Under the pieces are notes generated by a model that was given only the letters and a program-made list of their open reading frames with translations, had not been told where the DNA came from and searched no databases. This document shows, in pieces, positions 53,569-63,005 of a stretch of DNA of 64,000 bases. The translations under genes were made by a program, and so were the position numbers. Position 1 is the first letter of the stretch; the number at the start of each line of letters is the position of its first letter. The DNA is from Amphritea balenae (GTDB lineage: Bacteria; Pseudomonadota; Gammaproteobacteria; Pseudomonadales; Balneatricaceae): contig NZ_RQXV01000001.1 in assembly GCF_003858655.1 (NCBI RefSeq), positions 124,001-188,000 on the forward strand. Direction: 5' to 3'.

Positions 53569-53757
53569 GTGGAAACGAACAACAGCGATACTCAAAAGCA
53601 AAGCCCTGAAAACTTTCACGAACGACGCATCACACAGGATCGGCGACAGGGGCATGATCGTCGAGACGATATCCGCTTTGAAAAAGAGAGGCGTAGCAAT
53701 CACGGACGACGTAAAGAGGACAAAGATCCCTGGAAGGAATCTCTGGAGTTCGATTAA
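53569..53757 (+). CDS. Small charged protein of unknown function
   Basis: A 62-residue protein rich in Arg, Asp and Glu, with repeated ERR/DRR pairs (HERRITQDRRQGHDRRDD, then KERRSNHGRRKEDKDPW). It has no signal peptide or membrane segment. A GTG start with AGGGGGA 8 nt upstream supports translation. I recall similar short RR-rich proteins in gammaproteobacteria but no characterised member. It lies next to the MITE and the VWA/DnaJ pair. Confidence 0.65.
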   Translation: METNNSDTQKQSPENFHERRITQDRRQGHDRRDDIRFEKERRSNHGRRKEDKDPWKESLEFD

Positions 53758-54122
53758 ACCTGGGCCTACGGTCATTTATGCCAGCGTTCTGAATCGGCTT
53801 GTTCATATGCTGTAACAAGACGGGCAACTGATTGAAAAATTGTTGCCCCGAAATCAATTAGATTCCTCACCTAACTCCAGGTATCCAGGCCAGACAAGTG
53901 ATCAAGTAGAACAAAACATCAGCCAAAAACCCACTTCCGGACCCATTCTACCTGCCCCTCAAAAGCACAATACTATTCTGCCCATGTCAGTCGAGCCGGG
54001 TCTAATCTTTGTGCAACATAAATACCAGGGTAAAAGCAGCGTTGGTTAATTTGAAAAACCTGAAAGAAAAAAATGAAATTGCTAAATTATTAACTCAGTC
54101 TAAAAACGTCCGAATAATCAAC
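53758..54122. other. Non-coding stretch with a hairpin
   Basis: About 365 bp without a convincing gene. A perfect inverted pair GGGCAAC (53822-53828) / GTTGCCC (53842-53848) lies 64 bp after the small gene. A 69-codon frame at 53840 lacks a ribosome binding site and family character. Confidence 0.5.
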
Positions 54123-54148
54123 AAGGGGGCTGCATGGCCTCCTTTTTT
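54123..54148 (+). terminator. Terminator upstream of the VWA gene
   Basis: Stem AAGGGGGC / GCCTCCTT (one G-T pair) with loop TGCATG and six T. It ends a forward transcript about 95 bp before the VWA gene. The transcript may be the long 3' part of the small-gene mRNA or an unknown RNA. Confidence 0.8.
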
Positions 54149-54162
54149 CTGCCAGACTTTAA

Positions 54163-54180
54163 GGAGGGTACGAATAAGTC
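54163..54180. mobile_element. Solo IS5-type end
   Basis: GGAGGGTACGAATAAGTC matches the left end of the MITE at 53198 at 16 of 18 positions. No partner end is seen within about 1 kb, so it may be a remnant left after deletion. Confidence 0.5.
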
Positions 54181-54243
54181 TACAGAGAATATAGCGGACT
54201 GATCGTATCGACCTTATACAAAAAGATCAGAGGGACCCGGTTA

Positions 54244-54957
54244 ATGAGTGAAAACAAACACCAACTACGCCCTGTTCCTTCAAGTGACAGTGAGATAGAG
54301 GCGTTCCTGAAACAGACCCGTCAATTAAGTACTGCAAGTAGTGGAAGTGCTGGCAGACTAATTTTTGCACTGGATGCGACAGCCAGCAGGGAAAGAACCT
54401 GGGATCATGCCTGTCACCTTCAAAGTCAGATGTTTCTGGAAACTAAAGAGTTGGGAGGCCTGGCTGTTCAGTTATGTCATTACGGCGGTATCAACAACTT
54501 CAGTACCACGCCATGGCTACAGGACACTAACAGCTTACTCAATCAGATGAACCAGGTCCGCTGTTTAGGCGGCCATACTCAGATAGCACGCTTGCTTCAA
54601 CATAGCCTTACTCAAACACGGCAACAATCGGTTCAGGCGGTCATTTTTATTGGTGATTGTATTGAAGAACCTGTCGATTTTCTTTGCCAGCTGGCAGGCC
54701 AGCTAGGGATACACTCAACCCCACTATTTATATTTCATGAAGGCAGCGATATTACCGCAGCCCGTGGCTTTAAACAGATGGCAACACTCTCTGGAGGTGC
54801 ATATTGTCGCTTCGATAACCATAGCGCAGCTCATCTGAAAACCTTATTAGGTGCGGTTGCCGTTTACGCCAGTGGTGGACATCAGGCATTATTAGACTAT
54901 TCAAAAAACAGTAGCCCTGAAGTCAGACAACTGACCGACCAACTTAGCAAAAGGTAA
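54244..54957 (+). CDS. VWA-like domain protein
   Basis: A 237-residue cytoplasmic protein with a von Willebrand A-like fold. The MIDAS-like strand is [18 protein letters not shown] (D-x-T-x-S form), with GGHTQI and AVIFIGDC supplying the other metal-site loops. VWA proteins in bacteria often mediate Mg-dependent protein contacts. The next gene encodes a membrane-anchored DnaJ-domain protein, and this pairing recurs in proteobacteria without a known function. AGAGGGA precedes the ATG. Confidence 0.82.
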   Translation: MSENKHQLRPVPSSDSEIEAFLKQTRQLSTASSGSAGRLIFALDATASRERTWDHACHLQSQMFLETKELGGLAVQLCHYGGINNFSTTPWLQDTNSLLNQMNQVRCLGGHTQIARLLQHSLTQTRQQSVQAVIFIGDCIEEPVDFLCQLAGQLGIHSTPLFIFHEGSDITAARGFKQMATLSGGAYCRFDNHSAAHLKTLLGAVAVYASGGHQALLDYSKNSSPEVRQLTDQLSKR

Positions 54958-54968
54958 GGCTTTCCATA

Positions 54969-55673
54969 GTGAACCCCATTGTTCTGATTCTTCTGAGTTC
55001 AATCATAATTTGCTGGTTTCTCTGGCTTCGAAGCAAGCCTGCAGCCCAGCAGAAAAAAGCCAACCTGATGCTGTTAGTTGCAGTACTGGGGGCCGCACTG
55101 TTTTATCTGGCAGTCACCGGAAAGCTACATTGGCTCGGCGTGCTGTTGGCGATGCTAATTCCTTTTGCCAGAAGAATGTTTCCTCTGATACCTATTCTGG
55201 GAAGGCTATTTCAGCATTATCAAAGTAACAAACAAACGAAGGGCAACAGCTCTGAGGTAAGCAGCCGTATACTGACTATGACACTTGATCATGATTCTGG
55301 AAATCTCGAGGGAACAGTGATTGAAGGCCCACTCAAGGATCGACAGCTAAATAGCCTTAGCGAACAAGAGTTTATCCAGCTGCTAAACTATTGTCGCCAA
55401 CAGGATCCTCAATCAGCCAGATTATTAGAAACCTATCTTGATAAACGCTTTGGTGATAGTTGGCGATCAGACGATACCGATCAGACCCAAACCAGCGTTT
55501 CAGAAACGGATAAGGCTTATCAGATACTTGGGCTAGAGCCTGGTGCTAATCGGGAAGAGATTATCGAAGCCCATCGTCGTTTGATGCAGAAACTGCACCC
55601 CGACCGGGGCGGCAGCGATTACCTTGCCGCTGAAATCAACCGGGCGAAAGACCTGTTACTGAAATTACTCTGA
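54969..55673 (+). CDS. Membrane-anchored DnaJ-domain protein
   Basis: A 234-residue protein. Transmembrane segments at about 3-19 and 34-70 anchor the N-terminus. A cytosolic region follows and the C-terminal J domain (about 173-234) contains [15 protein letters not shown] and the HPD motif in [16 protein letters not shown], which stimulates a DnaK ATPase. It is separated by 11 bp from the VWA gene and starts with GTG. Its 3' end overlaps the convergent lipoprotein gene by 9 bp. Confidence 0.85.
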   Translation: MNPIVLILLSSIIICWFLWLRSKPAAQQKKANLMLLVAVLGAALFYLAVTGKLHWLGVLLAMLIPFARRMFPLIPILGRLFQHYQSNKQTKGNSSEVSSRILTMTLDHDSGNLEGTVIEGPLKDRQLNSLSEQEFIQLLNYCRQQDPQSARLLETYLDKRFGDSWRSDDTDQTQTSVSETDKAYQILGLEPGANREEIIEAHRRLMQKLHPDRGGSDYLAAEINRAKDLLLKLL

Positions 55674-57047
55674 AACCATTATTTCATTCAATAGTTGTTC
55701 ATCAATATTGGCAGGCTTCGCCTGAAAGTCGAGAACGACAGGGACTTTAATATGACTAACCGACTCTATTAATGAACTATTGATAACTAAAGCTGCGCCC
55801 TGGCTAACCGAAGGCTGCTGATTTACTGAAGATTCAGTCCCCTCTGAAGCACCTGTTTTTTGAGATGCGCCTGAGTTTATTGAAACCGCCGCTTTTATCG
55901 AGTCTGTACCCGTAAGCAGAGTCCCCTTTCTATCTGTAGACACGCCCAACTGTCTCCCACCAACCAATCCAGCATTATGCCAGCGCCTGAACTGCCGCCC
56001 CTTAACCAGATGATCGACCGATGAGGTTAACAGTGTCAGTGAATTATCCAGCTCACGCCGAAATAACATAACAAACTCTTTTTGTTGTTGATTCCGCATA
56101 CTCAGAATTAACTTTCCTGACTCTAAGTACTGCCAGGTCCCCCGTTCAATCAGCGTTTTCCCGGTATGAGCCCGCCGGACTAACTGCACTTTCTTATCTG
56201 ATTTCAACTTGAGCAACTGCTGTGATTCAGGGTTGTCCTGTAGCCAGTAGAGACCACTTATCAATTCAGAAGAAGAGTGTCCTTTGCGGGCACAACCACG
56301 ATATGTCTGACCAAAGAACAGCATTTCAACACTGTATGCCAGTATCGACCCGTTAACATCATCGATACAGCGCCCAGGTGTAATACTTATCTCCAATGGT
56401 TGCTTAACCGGCGTCCGCTCACGGTAGACAGTTTTTTTCTGGACTGGGTTTTGCTGGAAAGAATCTTGTTCAAAAGAGTTTTCACTGCTCTTTTCATCAC
56501 TCATTTCTATTTCTAGTTGCGGCTCATTCCGTAGATCAACACTAAGTTGTTCTGTAAAAAATGTATATTTTCCAAGTGGATTAATACTTTTGACAATGGT
56601 CATTTCAGACGCTACATCTGCCACCCAATACGGAGAACTGCTGGCAGCCCGAAACTCAAGGCCTTCTAATCTGAAATTACAGGTATCTTTGGTTCCACCT
56701 ACCACCTTTAGCGCTTTGACAGCTAAAACATTATTCTGAGCCGGATCGATGCTACCGGTTAATTCAGCATACAGTTCAACCGACTCTCCAGAGGTCAGCC
56801 GTTGATAAACAGACATAATTTCATTACCTGAGCTGTAATCAGCAACAGGCCACCAATATCGTTCGTTACAAGGCTGATACCAGAGTTGCTGACCCTGAAA
56901 TAGCAGGACGCCCGCAAGCTCAATGAGAGGTTGAGATTGAGGAAACTGTTTCTTATGAGCCGGGGTACAGGCACCAATAAGAACAGACATCAGTACCAAC
57001 ATCACAGATGTAGCTACTTTAACGAAATAGCGGGGGCACAATCTCAT
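55665..57047 (-). CDS. Predicted lipoprotein with COG3650/NlpE-like segments
   Basis: A 460-residue protein with a lipoprotein signal peptide: a hydrophobic stretch followed by the lipobox IGAC at about residue 27. The N-terminal part ([14 protein letters not shown]) and [15 protein letters not shown] resemble NlpE modules; [17 protein letters not shown] resembles the COG3650 family. The C-terminal 80 residues are low complexity and rich in Ser, Gln and Thr. It is probably an envelope protein sensing surface or copper stress, but this is inferred from weak motif likeness. Its stop codon overlaps the DnaJ-like gene. Confidence 0.75.
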   Translation of the reverse strand: MRLCPRYFVKVATSVMLVLMSVLIGACTPAHKKQFPQSQPLIELAGVLLFQGQQLWYQPCNERYWWPVADYSSGNEIMSVYQRLTSGESVELYAELTGSIDPAQNNVLAVKALKVVGGTKDTCNFRLEGLEFRAASSSPYWVADVASEMTIVKSINPLGKYTFFTEQLSVDLRNEPQLEIEMSDEKSSENSFEQDSFQQNPVQKKTVYRERTPVKQPLEISITPGRCIDDVNGSILAYSVEMLFFGQTYRGCARKGHSSSELISGLYWLQDNPESQQLLKLKSDKKVQLVRRAHTGKTLIERGTWQYLESGKLILSMRNQQQKEFVMLFRRELDNSLTLLTSSVDHLVKGRQFRRWHNAGLVGGRQLGVSTDRKGTLLTGTDSIKAAVSINSGASQKTGASEGTESSVNQQPSVSQGAALVINSSLIESVSHIKVPVVLDFQAKPANIDEQLLNEIMVSE

Positions 57048-57189
57048 AGATCAGTCTGTTTCCTTGTAGATATCATTTGGACCCTTTAAAGATCAATAGC
57101 ATACCTTGGTAGCTACATCCCATAAAGTGATCTGCCCTATAGAATTCTGGTACAGTTATCTTCGATCAGACTAACTGAAGACGTTAAAA

Positions 57190-58059
57190 ATGAAACTTGC
57201 AAGATTCGTATATTCTGGACAAGAACACCTGGGCATCGTACATGAAGACAGGGTGTACCCACTGCCCGCAGATCAATTTCCTTCAACAATGCCGGACCTT
57301 CTTTATCAATTCTCCGACCTGAAACAAGCGCTTGAACAACAGTTGAAATCAACTGAAGGTAGCCTGGCTTTAAATCAGGTACGCTTGTTAGCTCCTATTG
57401 CTGCTCCAGAAAAATTTATCGGTGTTGGCTTAAACTATGCTGACCATATCGCCGAGACAGGGCTTGATACCCCTGACTTCCCAACCCTGTTCAATAAACA
57501 ATCCAGCTGTGTAACTGATCCTGAAGCCCCTATTTTCAGGCCAAACATCTCAGAAAAACTGGACTATGAGGGCGAGTTGGCACTAGTTATCGGCAAATAC
57601 TGTCGAAATATATCAGCAGATCAGGCTAAAGATGTTATTGCCGGCTACACCATCGTTAATGATGTATCAGTGCGAGACTGGCAAATTAAGTCTCCTACTT
57701 GGACACTAGGCAAATCATTCGACAGCCATGGTCCGATGGGCCCCTGGATAGTGACAGCAGATAACATTGACCCACATAATCTTGAACTCAAAACATGGCT
57801 CAACGAAGAACTTCGACAGCAGTCTAACACCCGCCACCTGATCTTTAACTGCTATCAACTGATAGAAACACTTTCATCAGTCTGCACATTAAAGCCCGGC
57901 GATGTGATAGCCACAGGCACCTGTAGCGGTGTCGGGGTAAAAATGAAACCCCGGGGCTATATGAAACCCGGAGACAGAGTCACAATAGAGATTAGTGGAA
58001 TCGGCAGTTTATCCAACCCGGTAGAGCAAGAACCTTGTTCAAACAGCTTTATCCGTTAG
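57190..58059 (+). CDS. Fumarylacetoacetate hydrolase-family protein
   Basis: A 289-residue FAH-superfamily enzyme. A KLARFVYSGQ N-terminal segment is followed by GVGLNYADHIAETG, PTLFNKQSSCVTDP, the metal-binding acidic set DYEGELALVIG, VNDVSVRDWQ, and KSFDSHGPMGPW. The family hydrolyses, decarboxylates or tautomerises 2-oxo acids (for example fumarylpyruvate or oxaloacetate). Substrate cannot be assigned. It is probably monocistronic. Confidence 0.9.
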   Translation: MKLARFVYSGQEHLGIVHEDRVYPLPADQFPSTMPDLLYQFSDLKQALEQQLKSTEGSLALNQVRLLAPIAAPEKFIGVGLNYADHIAETGLDTPDFPTLFNKQSSCVTDPEAPIFRPNISEKLDYEGELALVIGKYCRNISADQAKDVIAGYTIVNDVSVRDWQIKSPTWTLGKSFDSHGPMGPWIVTADNIDPHNLELKTWLNEELRQQSNTRHLIFNCYQLIETLSSVCTLKPGDVIATGTCSGVGVKMKPRGYMKPGDRVTIEISGIGSLSNPVEQEPCSNSFIR

Positions 58060-58204
58060 CCTTATGTCGTCATTCCATAACCATCTAACCATCTGTTTTA
58101 TATACTCTTTTTCTGATCAACTATTTTATAGTCGCATTTAGGAGACATATATTGCTAATTAGATCATAATATAACAGGTTAGAGAAAAAACGTAATAGAC
58201 ATAA

Positions 58205-58237
58205 CCAATTGATATATATGGATTATATATATATTGG
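58205..58237. other. AT-rich inverted repeat upstream of the EF-hand gene
   Basis: CCAAT to ATTGG arms with largely alternating AT inside, about 50-80 bp before the start codon. It could be an AT-rich promoter element or a regulator site. Confidence 0.35.
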
Positions 58238-58285
58238 ACCGATATCTGCATAACCGTGCAAACATTCATATATCGGGGAAATAAT

Positions 58286-58651
58286 ATGCGTTTTGCAACT
58301 GTGTTATTAGCAATGACCTTCACAGCAACATCGGCTCAGGCTGAGCAGTCTGTTTCTATAGAACCGCTGACAAATATTGAAATTATTGAACATATCAGGT
58401 CAGAGCTTCCTAAAGATGCAAACATAATGGAGCGAACGCATGCACTTTCTATGTTTGATTCACTTGATGCTAACCGCGATGAAGAGGTTACTTTGACGGA
58501 GATGCGCCGCCATCCAACACTGGCGAACACATTTCATCAACTTGACCTTAATAATGATGGCGTACTGAACCGCAGGGAGATTCAGCCTCTTCAGGATGAA
58601 GTAAAAGGCCTGAGGACAATTCTGACTCTGTCTGCGTTACGTATCATCTAA
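58286..58651 (+). CDS. Periplasmic EF-hand protein
   Basis: A 121-residue exported protein. A signal peptide (MRFATVLLAMTFTATSAQA) is followed by two EF-hand loops, DANRDEEVTLTE and DLNNDGVLNRRE, which should bind calcium; the second is canonical and the first has a D-x-N-x-D pattern. The start at 58286 is supported by GGGGAA 7 nt upstream; a longer frame lacks it. It precedes glrK by 36 bp and may share its transcript. Confidence 0.85.
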   Translation: MRFATVLLAMTFTATSAQAEQSVSIEPLTNIEIIEHIRSELPKDANIMERTHALSMFDSLDANRDEEVTLTEMRRHPTLANTFHQLDLNNDGVLNRREIQPLQDEVKGLRTILTLSALRII

Positions 58652-58687
58652 CACGATACTCCCAGGGACTTATTTGCTATCAATACA

Positions 58688-60100
58688 ATGAATACATCCG
58701 GTGTTTCTTCCTTAAGAACCCGATCCCTGATGCAACTGGTTGTACTGGCATTTATTTTAGTTGTTGCACCTTTAGGGATACTAATTTATCAGGCAACTGA
58801 CTCTATGGTTACGCTGTCACAGCAAGGCCGAGAGTATGCCAGAGAGGCGCTTGATTTCTTAAACCGTAGTCAGAAGCTGAGAAGCCTGTCTCAGGATCTT
58901 GTTCGTTCATCAAAACAATTTGTCGTTGTGAAAGAACCTGAAATAGAACAACGTTATCGCAACCAGCTGAACGAATACAAAGAACTAGTACAGCTTCATA
59001 CCTTTCTGATCGAATCGGATAACATCAGTGAGATCTACAGCTTAATCAATGATCTTGAGCTACAGCCGGTAGATTCAACCTCCAGTGAGCAACTCACCAG
59101 ACTTATTCCCCTGAGCCAGAATCTGTATGAAGAAACGCGGATAAAACTGGTTCAGCGACTTGAATCACTCAACGCAAAAGCAGAACAACAACAGAATCTG
59201 CTCTGGCTACAAGCAGGATTACTCATAACGCTCTCGACCATCCTTATTCTGTTTTTCAGTATTCGCATTACCCAGCCAGTAAAAAAATTAATGCAGCGCA
59301 TCCAGGCACTTGGCCATGGACAGTTAGATACCACTGAATTCTTTCAGGGCCCTAAAGAGTTTTTGGAATTGAATCAGCAGCTGGAATGGCTAGAAACTCA
59401 CCTGCAAATGCTGGAGCAGGAGAAACAGGCTTTTTTACGACATATGTCTCATGAGTTGAAAACGCCTCTGACAACCCTGAGAGAAGGCACAGACCTGCTT
59501 GCAGAAGAGTTAGCCGGTCCTCTGACCGAAAGTCAGCGAGAAATCATTTCTCTGATGCAACAAAATAGCATTTCTCTTCAATCACTTATCGAACAATTAC
59601 TTGATTACAACCGATTACAGCATAGCAGTGAACATGAGCTTCAATCTCAGCCAATAATCCCTATAATAAACGAATCATTAGCATCACATCAGCTACTGTT
59701 AAAGCAGAAAGGTATTGCGGTTACCCTGCCACAAGAGGAATGTGAATGGTCGGTTGATATCGGATTATTACTCAGAGCCTTAAGTAACCTTATTTCAAAT
59801 GCTGCTGTATATGGATTCCAACGAGGGGAGCTAAATATTTCTTTACTGGCACAAGACTCTGATCTGACATTAGAAGTAGGAAATACCGGCCCCGAAATTC
59901 CAGAAACGGACCTTGAACAGCTATTCGATCCCTTCTACCAGGGCGTTAATAAACGCCAGGGCTCAGTTAAAGGATCGGGAATCGGCTTAAGCATTGCCCG
60001 TGAAGCGATCAAAGCAATGGGCGGAAGTCTTGTGCTGCACAAAAATAATAACGGGTATGTCAGCTTTATGATTACCCTGCCAAAACAGGTTTCAGTTTAA
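58688..60100 (+). CDS. glrK: Sensor histidine kinase GlrK/QseE-like
   Basis: A 470-residue inner membrane kinase. An N-terminal transmembrane helix (about 14-34), a periplasmic domain, a second helix (about 172-195) and a HAMP segment (RITQPVKKLMQRIQALGHGQ) lead to the dimerisation and phosphoacceptor region with H255 in RHMSHELKTPLTTLREGTDL. The ATPase domain has NLISNAAVYG, a D/N-type nucleotide box and GSGIGLSIARE. The sequence and order match GlrK, partner of GlrR, which responds to cell envelope state in enterics. A lipoprotein gene and the regulator follow. Confidence 0.93.
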   Translation: MNTSGVSSLRTRSLMQLVVLAFILVVAPLGILIYQATDSMVTLSQQGREYAREALDFLNRSQKLRSLSQDLVRSSKQFVVVKEPEIEQRYRNQLNEYKELVQLHTFLIESDNISEIYSLINDLELQPVDSTSSEQLTRLIPLSQNLYEETRIKLVQRLESLNAKAEQQQNLLWLQAGLLITLSTILILFFSIRITQPVKKLMQRIQALGHGQLDTTEFFQGPKEFLELNQQLEWLETHLQMLEQEKQAFLRHMSHELKTPLTTLREGTDLLAEELAGPLTESQREIISLMQQNSISLQSLIEQLLDYNRLQHSSEHELQSQPIIPIINESLASHQLLLKQKGIAVTLPQEECEWSVDIGLLLRALSNLISNAAVYGFQRGELNISLLAQDSDLTLEVGNTGPEIPETDLEQLFDPFYQGVNKRQGSVKGSGIGLSIAREAIKAMGGSLVLHKNNNGYVSFMITLPKQVSV

Positions 60101-60101
60101 A

Positions 60102-60608
60102 ATGTATAAAACCCTGCTAGCGACATGTTTAACCCTGAGTATTACTGGCTGCCAGTTTGATCAGGCACTTATACAGCCAGGTCCTGCACCCGCATGCTCA
60201 CCTCTTGCTAATAAAATTGACCACTGGCTAACACTGGAAAGTCAGTATCAACAAGCGGAACCGGAAAAAAAGAGCTTAATGTTAAAACAATTCACTGAAA
60301 TAAAAGATACAGCAACACTCGCTCTTCTGTTGAGTCAGCCTGATAGCAACACCGCCCAGCTAAAAACATCTATCGCGCTGTTTGAAGACCTGAAACTTAC
60401 AGATGAACCAAGTTGTGATGCAGAACAATATCTTGCGGTTCGCTACCAATATACTCAGTCAGTTATGATTTTGCAGAGGGCATTAAATAATGCCGATGCA
60501 GAGCGAAAAAGGTTAAGAAAAGTGCGTGATAAGATGTCACAACAGATAGAAGCTTTAACCCGAATAGAAAAAGATCTTTCCACACATAATGACGGAGAGG
60601 AGAACTAA
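60102..60608 (+). CDS. Lipoprotein between glrK and glrR (QseG analogue)
   Basis: A 168-residue lipoprotein. The signal sequence ends in the lipobox SITGC, with cysteine at about residue 17. The C-terminal half is helical with likely coiled coil (NADAERKRLRKVRDKMSQQI). In E. coli, QseG sits between qseE and qseF in the same place and is an outer membrane partner that stimulates the kinase. Sequence likeness is low, so orthology is inferred from order. It starts 1 bp after the glrK stop. Confidence 0.8.
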   Translation: MYKTLLATCLTLSITGCQFDQALIQPGPAPACSPLANKIDHWLTLESQYQQAEPEKKSLMLKQFTEIKDTATLALLLSQPDSNTAQLKTSIALFEDLKLTDEPSCDAEQYLAVRYQYTQSVMILQRALNNADAERKRLRKVRDKMSQQIEALTRIEKDLSTHNDGEEN

Positions 60609-60610
60609 GT

Positions 60611-61981
60611 ATGAAGTCTGCTCAACCACTTATTCTGATCGTTGATGACGATGCGGGCATTCTTAAAGTACTAAGCTTGAGACTAAGCGCCTCCGGCTTT
60701 CGTATTGATACCGCCAGCTCCGCTCCTGAAGCGCTACAACGGGTTAAATCTGAAACCCCGGACTTGGTACTTAGCGACCTTAGAATGGATGGTATGGATG
60801 GAATGGCGCTGTTCGAAGCGATTCAGGAAGACCATCCTGCCCTGCCTATGGTTATCATTACTGCACATGGGTCTATTCCGGATGCGGTTTCCGCGACCCA
60901 AAAAGGCGTATTTGGTTTTTTGACCAAGCCGATCGATAAAGATCAGTTACTTCGCACCATTAACTCCGCACTGGAGTCTGCCCATCAACAGGACGACAGC
61001 TGGCGGAGCGCGATAGTTACCCAAAGTCCGCTGATGAACGAACGGTTGAATCAGGCTGAACGAGTAGCAAAATCCAATGTCAGCGTACTGATTACCGGCC
61101 CGAGCGGTACCGGTAAAGAGCTCATGGCTAATGCCATACATAAGGCCAGTAATCGAAATGAAGGCCCTTTTATCGCGATAAACTGTGGCGCTCTACCTGA
61201 ACAGTTACTCGAATCAGAACTCTTTGGCCATGCCAAAGGTGCATTCACCGGCGCCGTCAATCAGCACGAAGGTCTGTTTCAGGCAGCACAGGGGGGAACG
61301 CTGTTCCTCGATGAAATTGGTGATATGCCTACTACCCTGCAGGTTAAGCTACTCAGAGCCATTCAGGAACGTATTGTTCGCCCGGTCGGCTCAACTCGCT
61401 CCATCGAAGTTGATGTCAGAGTGATCTCAGCCACCCATCGGAATCTGGAAACAGCGATGGAAGATGGTGAATTCCGGGAAGACCTGTACTACCGACTAAA
61501 CGTCGTTAACCTGGATCTACCTCCGCTACGTGATCGCCCAGAAGATATTCCACTGCTAGCTCGTTACTTTGTTGAGCAGTCTGCCAGACGCCACAATCCA
61601 AAGGTAAAAGGAATTTCACCTGGAGCACTTCATATACTGGCGCAGGCAGCATGGCCCGGCAATGTTCGTCAGCTGGAGAATGTTGTTGAACAGACCGTTG
61701 CTCTTTCGGGCTCACCTATCATCAGTGAAGGGTTGGTTAATCAGGCTATTGCCAATCAGGACCGGGTCATCCCATCATTTAATGATGCCCGCGCCAGCTT
61801 TGAGAAAAGCTATCTGACTAAGGTAATGCATATCACCGCAGGGAATGTGACTCAGGCGGCTAAAATAGCGCAACGCAACCGTACTGATTTTTATAAACTG
61901 CTGAATAAACATGACCTTGAATCTGCACAGTTTAAAATATCACCCAAAAATACGGCGCAAAACCATAAAAAAGCCGGCTAA
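60611..61981 (+). CDS. glrR: Sigma-54-dependent response regulator GlrR-like
   Basis: A 456-residue NtrC-type regulator. The receiver domain has D12-D14 and phosphoacceptor D56. The AAA+ domain contains Walker A GPSGTGKE, the sigma-54 contact GAFTGA and [13 protein letters not shown]-terminal Fis-like helix-turn-helix includes [21 protein letters not shown]. In enterics GlrR activates sigma-54 promoters of small RNA genes such as glmY. GGAG precedes the ATG. The stop codon overlaps the ybaK-like gene by 4 bp. Confidence 0.94.
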   Translation: MKSAQPLILIVDDDAGILKVLSLRLSASGFRIDTASSAPEALQRVKSETPDLVLSDLRMDGMDGMALFEAIQEDHPALPMVIITAHGSIPDAVSATQKGVFGFLTKPIDKDQLLRTINSALESAHQQDDSWRSAIVTQSPLMNERLNQAERVAKSNVSVLITGPSGTGKELMANAIHKASNRNEGPFIAINCGALPEQLLESELFGHAKGAFTGAVNQHEGLFQAAQGGTLFLDEIGDMPTTLQVKLLRAIQERIVRPVGSTRSIEVDVRVISATHRNLETAMEDGEFREDLYYRLNVVNLDLPPLRDRPEDIPLLARYFVEQSARRHNPKVKGISPGALHILAQAAWPGNVRQLENVVEQTVALSGSPIISEGLVNQAIANQDRVIPSFNDARASFEKSYLTKVMHITAGNVTQAAKIAQRNRTDFYKLLNKHDLESAQFKISPKNTAQNHKKAG

Positions 61982-62451
61982 AGTCCGATCTCGGCCAGCT
62001 GACCTCCGGTCAGCTGCAGCAGATCGTTTGGGCTAAGTTCAATTTCAAGCCCCCTTTTACCGGCACTTACATAGATGGTTTCCTGACTTGAAGCACTGGC
62101 ATCTAACAGGGTGGGCAAGCACTTTTTCTGACCCAATGGGCTGATCCCTCCCACCAGATATCCGGTCATTCGCTGTGCTTGCAGCGGATCAGCCATCATA
62201 ATCTTTTTGGCTTTCAGAGCATTGGCAACGCCTTTCAGATTAAGCTTTCCTGATACAGGCACAACAGCGACTGCCAACTCTTTCTGATCACCATTAATGG
62301 CAACCAGCAATGTTTTAAAAACACGCTCAGGTTCAATATTTAAAGCGATTGCAGCCTCTTCGCCATAAGATTCACTCTTAGGATCGTGTTTATACTGGTG
62401 GAGACTGAATTCGACTTTAGATTTTCTTGCCAGATTAATAGCCGGAGTCAT
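61978..62451 (-). CDS. ybaK: YbaK/EbsC-family aminoacyl-tRNA deacylase
   Basis: A 157-residue trans-editing protein of the YbaK type, which hydrolyses Cys-tRNA(Pro). The segments RVFKTLLVAINGD, AVAVVPVSGKLNLKGVANAL and TGYLVGGISPLGQKKCLPTLLD are characteristic, including the conserved lysine and GGISP. The start has only a weak ribosome binding site. Its stop overlaps the convergent glrR gene. Confidence 0.9.
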   Translation of the reverse strand: MTPAINLARKSKVEFSLHQYKHDPKSESYGEEAAIALNIEPERVFKTLLVAINGDQKELAVAVVPVSGKLNLKGVANALKAKKIMMADPLQAQRMTGYLVGGISPLGQKKCLPTLLDASASSQETIYVSAGKRGLEIELSPNDLLQLTGGQLAEIGL

Positions 62452-62475
62452 TTCTGAATTTTACTTATTGTCATA

Positions 62476-62991
62476 TTACAAACCATCCATAATATCGATC
62501 ACATCGATGACGGTTGCATCACCTTCAAGAACTTTGATGACTTTATTACCAATACGTCGGTGCTGCTCTCCTGCAACCTGATCCAAAACTCTATTCAGAT
62601 CATCAGGCAAGGCTTCAGTTTGGGAGTAAAGCTCAGCATCCAGAACCTCCCCTGCAGCAACTTTTTTCTGCCAACCCGGAGGAAGCTCCCCCCCGCGTGA
62701 TATTTTTTTCTGTAAACCCGGCGGTAATGACTTATGTTTATTTTTCCCTTTCTGTTTATCCGCACCAGACGCCTGTGTATCAGCACCCAGGAAGTAATTA
62801 CGGATCACCCGCCTCTCTTCGCTGCTATAACGACTTTCTGATCTGCCCTTATCAGGCTCCGTTCGCTGTTCAGACTTTACAACGCCTGTTACCTTTTCGG
62901 TGTTTTCATTTCCGGCCCAATCGGGCTTTTTTGCCAGCGCAGGTGAGCAGACCATCACGCAGCACCAGAAAGATACAATCAGTTTATTCAT
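62476..62991 (-). CDS. CigR/RcnB-like exported protein
   Basis: A 171-residue exported protein. A signal peptide (NKLIVSFWCCVMVCSPALA) leads to a charged, low-complexity region, then the repeated motif SLPPGLQKKISRGGELPPGW typical of the CigR/RcnB-like families. The C-terminal part (VLDQVAGEQHRRIGNKVIKV, then VIDVIDIM) is more ordered. Some relatives influence virulence or nickel/cobalt balance; function here is unknown. Confidence 0.8.
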   Translation of the reverse strand: MNKLIVSFWCCVMVCSPALAKKPDWAGNENTEKVTGVVKSEQRTEPDKGRSESRYSSEERRVIRNYFLGADTQASGADKQKGKNKHKSLPPGLQKKISRGGELPPGWQKKVAAGEVLDAELYSQTEALPDDLNRVLDQVAGEQHRRIGNKVIKVLEGDATVIDVIDIMDGL

Positions 62992-63005
62992 AATAAATAG
63001 TTATC

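Noticed and set aside
53840-54049. 69-codon plus-strand ORF between the small charged gene and the VWA gene
   Set aside because: TTG start inside a hairpin arm, no ribosome binding site and no recognisable family.
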